Assembly: GCA_964538515.1 (NCBI GenBank)
Contig: CAZIEW010000035.1
Location: forward strand, 1-50,585
Length of the DNA: 50,585 nt
From: CALBZH01 sp964538515
GTDB lineage: Bacteria > Desulfobacterota > Syntrophobacteria > Syntrophobacterales > Syntrophobacteraceae
Direction: 5' to 3'
Below, piece after piece: positions 48,418 to 50,585 of the stretch (positions are counted from its first letter, which is position 1; each line of letters starts with the position of its first letter). The position numbers and the translations under genes were made by a program. The notes beneath the pieces were generated by a model, which saw only the letters and a program-made list of their open reading frames with translations, searched no databases and was not told the DNA's origin.

Positions 48418-50585
48418 ATGGCGTCCGAGGAATTCCTTCAGGAATATGTTGTAGAAGTCAAAGAGCACCTCCATGAATTGGAAAGCTCGTTGCTGGTACT
48501 GGAGCGTGAGGGGAGGGTTTCGGAAGAAATCAACCAAATGTTCCGGGCGGCTCACAGCATCAAAGGGGCCTCTGCCTACATGGGCTTTGAAGGGCTGGCC
48601 AACCTCACGCACGAACTGGAGACTCTCATCAGCCAGCTCCAGAACGATTCCCGTTCCGTATCGTCAAAGGGGATCAACGTCCTCCTTCAGTGCATCGACC
48701 ATATTTCCGGTGCGTTGGAGCACTTGCAGCGCGGGGGAGAAGAGCCACCACTTCCCGCCTCGCTCATCGACGACTTACACCTCGCTCTCGGGCAGGAGAC
48801 CGCGGAGGTCGGTTCTGATGAACAGGCTTGCGCGGACTTTGAGTCCGCGGAGCTTCAGGATTCCGACTTTGACTTCGACATTCCGTCTCTCCCGGAGCTG
48901 ACCGAGCTGACAGTCCAGTCAGCTGCAGAGGCAGAGGAGCCAGCCGTTTGCGTCCCGAAGGCTCAACCGGTGGGAGTGGAGGACGAGGACCAGGAGCTTC
49001 TGAGCATTTTTATGGAATCGTTTCAGAAGTTTTTCGGAGAGTTTGCGGCGATTCTGACCGCCTCGTCCGAGAAGGTCCTTCCGGATGCCGATTTCGAGCG
49101 GATTCACGATCTCGTCAAACGGCTTATATCCTCGTCTCAGTACATGGATTACCAAGAGGTCGTGTCGCGTCTGACCGAGTGGGAGAACGCGATCAAGCAC
49201 CATTTCCGAAGCGGTGCAACGGATCGTCAGACCATGCTTGGTCTGCTTGGCGAGTACGGCCATTTGCTGAAGGAAGTCCTGCCGACGCTGGATCTCAATG
49301 CCCTGTCCCGAGAAAGAACGGACCTGCCGCATACCCAATACGGGTCCCTGGACGAAGAGGACGAAGAGCTGCTCACCATTTACATGGACTCCTTCCAGCA
49401 GCAGTTCGACGTGCTGGTCGAGCTGGCCCACGGCATGGCGGGAGGTGCTCTGACCGTCCATGATCTGCCGAGGGCACTCGATACGGTGAGGCGACTCGTG
49501 TCTTCGTCCCGATACATGGACTATGAGCAGGTCGCGACCATCCTCGAGGAATGGGAAAGCACTCTCGCGGACGCCTCCGCAGACGGAGCAGAAGCCACAA
49601 GAATCTTCGTTTCAAGCCTTGAGATGTACTCGGAGCGTCTCAAGAGACAGCTGCCCGGTCTCAAGACACCACCGCCACTCGCCGCGACACCGGCCGCGCA
49701 GCAGGAAGAGTCCGGACTCTCGAATATCGAGGACGAGATCGACCGTTCATTCGATATGCTGGAGCAGTCGATGGGTGAGCTCGATTTTGCAGGGCAGGGG
49801 GAAGCCGCCGAGCCTGAGGTGCCCCATGGGGAGCCGGCCGCTCCTGAAACGTCGCCTGGAGCGTTTGTTGCCGAAGCGGTGGATGCGTCAGAGCCACCGC
49901 CGGCGACTGCACAAGAAGTGACGATGGCTGCCAAGGAGCGTGTGAGCTCCGAGAGGACCTCCGCGTCGTCCGAGGAATCGCACGTAACGGCCACGACGCT
50001 GCGAGTCGACGCCCAGAAGGTGGATCAGCTGCTCAATCAGGTCGGTGAGCTCGTCGTGGCTCGTTCCGAGTTCATTCAGACCTCTCTTTCCTTCAGAGAT
50101 CTTCTGCGGGAGCTGACCAGTCAAGGAAAGCTGACCAAGCAGGAGCTGCGCAAGCTCAAGGCGCTCGGCTTCACGCTCAACGAAAACACACTTTCACTCG
50201 GCCGGATCGCGAACAATCTCCAAGGGTCCGTGATGCGCGTTCGCATGCTCCCGGTCTCCCAGATGTTTCAACGGTTCCCGCGCATCGTGCGCGATCAGGC
50301 CCTGCGGCTCAACAAGAAGGTGGACCTCGTCATCGAGGGCGGCGAGACTGAAATTGACAAGACGGTTCTGGAGCAAATGAACGACCCGTTGGTTCAATTT
50401 CTTCGCAATGCCATCGCGCATGGGATCGAGTCTCCCGAAGATCGCAGAAAGGCTGGGAAGCCCGAGATGGGCACCGTTCGGCTGGCTGCCTACCACGAAG
50501 GGGACTATGTGACGCTGGAGGTAGAAGACGACGGTCGCGGGGTCGATCTCAAGAAGCTCAGGAAGGTGCTGGAAGCCCGCAACGA
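48418..50585 (+). CDS. cheA: Chemotaxis histidine kinase CheA (5' part; runs off window end)
   Basis: The first 722 residues of a CheA. Residues 1-120 form an HPt domain with phosphoacceptor H46 (FRAAHSIKGASAYMGFEG). Two further HPt-like repeats lie at about 188-295 and 312-420; both carry S-S-S-(Q/R)-Y-M-D-Y but have K234 and R358 at the phosphoacceptor position, so they cannot be phosphorylated there. An acidic, Ala/Glu-rich linker (about 430-520) follows, then the dimerisation region (TLRVDAQKVDQLLNQVGELVV) and the start of the catalytic domain (N box region QFLRNAIAHGIE, G1 VEDDGRGVD). The end of the kinase and the CheW-like regulatory domain are beyond the edge. Confidence 0.93.
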   Translation, partial: MASEEFLQEYVVEVKEHLHELESSLLVLEREGRVSEEINQMFRAAHSIKGASAYMGFEGLANLTHELETLISQLQNDSRSVSSKGINVLLQCIDHISGALEHLQRGGEEPPLPASLIDDLHLALGQETAEVGSDEQACADFESAELQDSDFDFDIPSLPELTELTVQSAAEAEEPAVCVPKAQPVGVEDEDQELLSIFMESFQKFFGEFAAILTASSEKVLPDADFERIHDLVKRLISSSQYMDYQEVVSRLTEWENAIKHHFRSGATDRQTMLGLLGEYGHLLKEVLPTLDLNALSRERTDLPHTQYGSLDEEDEELLTIYMDSFQQQFDVLVELAHGMAGGALTVHDLPRALDTVRRLVSSSRYMDYEQVATILEEWESTLADASADGAEATRIFVSSLEMYSERLKRQLPGLKTPPPLAATPAAQQEESGLSNIEDEIDRSFDMLEQSMGELDFAGQGEAAEPEVPHGEPAAPETSPGAFVAEAVDASEPPPATAQEVTMAAKERVSSERTSASSEESHVTATTLRVDAQKVDQLLNQVGELVVARSEFIQTSLSFRDLLRELTSQGKLTKQELRKLKALGFTLNENTLSLGRIANNLQGSVMRVRMLPVSQMFQRFPRIVRDQALRLNKKVDLVIEGGETEIDKTVLEQMNDPLVQFLRNAIAHGIESPEDRRKAGKPEMGTVRLAAYHEGDYVTLEVEDDGRGVDLKKLRKVLEARN

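Noticed and set aside
1..50585. CRISPR arrays, tRNA or rRNA genes, transposases
   Set aside because: No regularly spaced repeats, no tRNA T-arm patterns in gaps and no transposase-like frames were seen.

Overview
The window is a GC-rich bacterial chromosome segment. Its gene content points to a Gram-negative anaerobe of the Desulfobacterota (former Deltaproteobacteria), perhaps near the Syntrophobacter group; this is inferred from gene families, with no marker gene present. The supporting families are hopanoid tailoring enzymes, many acyl-CoA transferases, sigma54-type activators beside histidine kinases, MucR-type and PATAN (DUF4388) proteins, and a large chemosensory cluster. I see no rRNA, tRNA, CRISPR array, insertion sequence or prophage.

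Layout. (1) 88-5686, minus: a tight operon read as PilT-like ATPase, ODP-type (diiron oxygen-binding fold) protein, soluble histidine kinase, response regulator, PilB/GspE ATPase. (2) 5943-7589, minus: phosphoglucomutase, followed by a palindromic intergenic repeat at 7640-7720. (3) 7867-14386: two adjacent class III (CaiB/BaiF) CoA-transferase genes, a J-domain protein, a tandem universal stress protein and a two-subunit class I (GctAB-like) CoA-transferase. (4) 14794-21259, plus: an amidohydrolase, a kinase/NtrC-type pair, an acyl-CoA thioesterase and a chemoreceptor. (5) 21373-26751: hpnA, hpnH and a CruF-like membrane protein on plus, meeting hpnG, a glycerophosphodiesterase and an acyltransferase on minus. 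(6) 27128-28075: a tiny six-cysteine protein and a MucR-like regulator with a clear terminator. (7) 28938-33726: a complete branched-chain amino-acid-type ABC importer (livK, then livHMGF). (8) 33865-38228: rarA and a second kinase/activator pair. (9) 38764-42592: an ABC cassette with two unrelated types of substrate-binding protein. (10) 42618 to the window end: a chemosensory cluster (CheB-like fusion, CheW, receptor, CheY, CheA truncated by the window edge).

How it may work together. Two signal-transduction blocks stand out. The first couples pilus-type motor ATPases to a sensor operon whose ODP protein has lost several expected iron ligands. The second is a chemosensory array in which two core proteins carry degenerate extra modules: a CheB-like protein lacking its catalytic histidine and fused to a PATAN domain, and a CheA with two added HPt-like repeats lacking the phosphoacceptor histidine. 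It sits directly downstream of the two-binding-protein ABC cassette on the same strand. The metabolic genes (CoA-transferases, thioesterase, hopanoid tailoring, lipid turnover) suit an organism using organic acids and remodelling its outer membrane.
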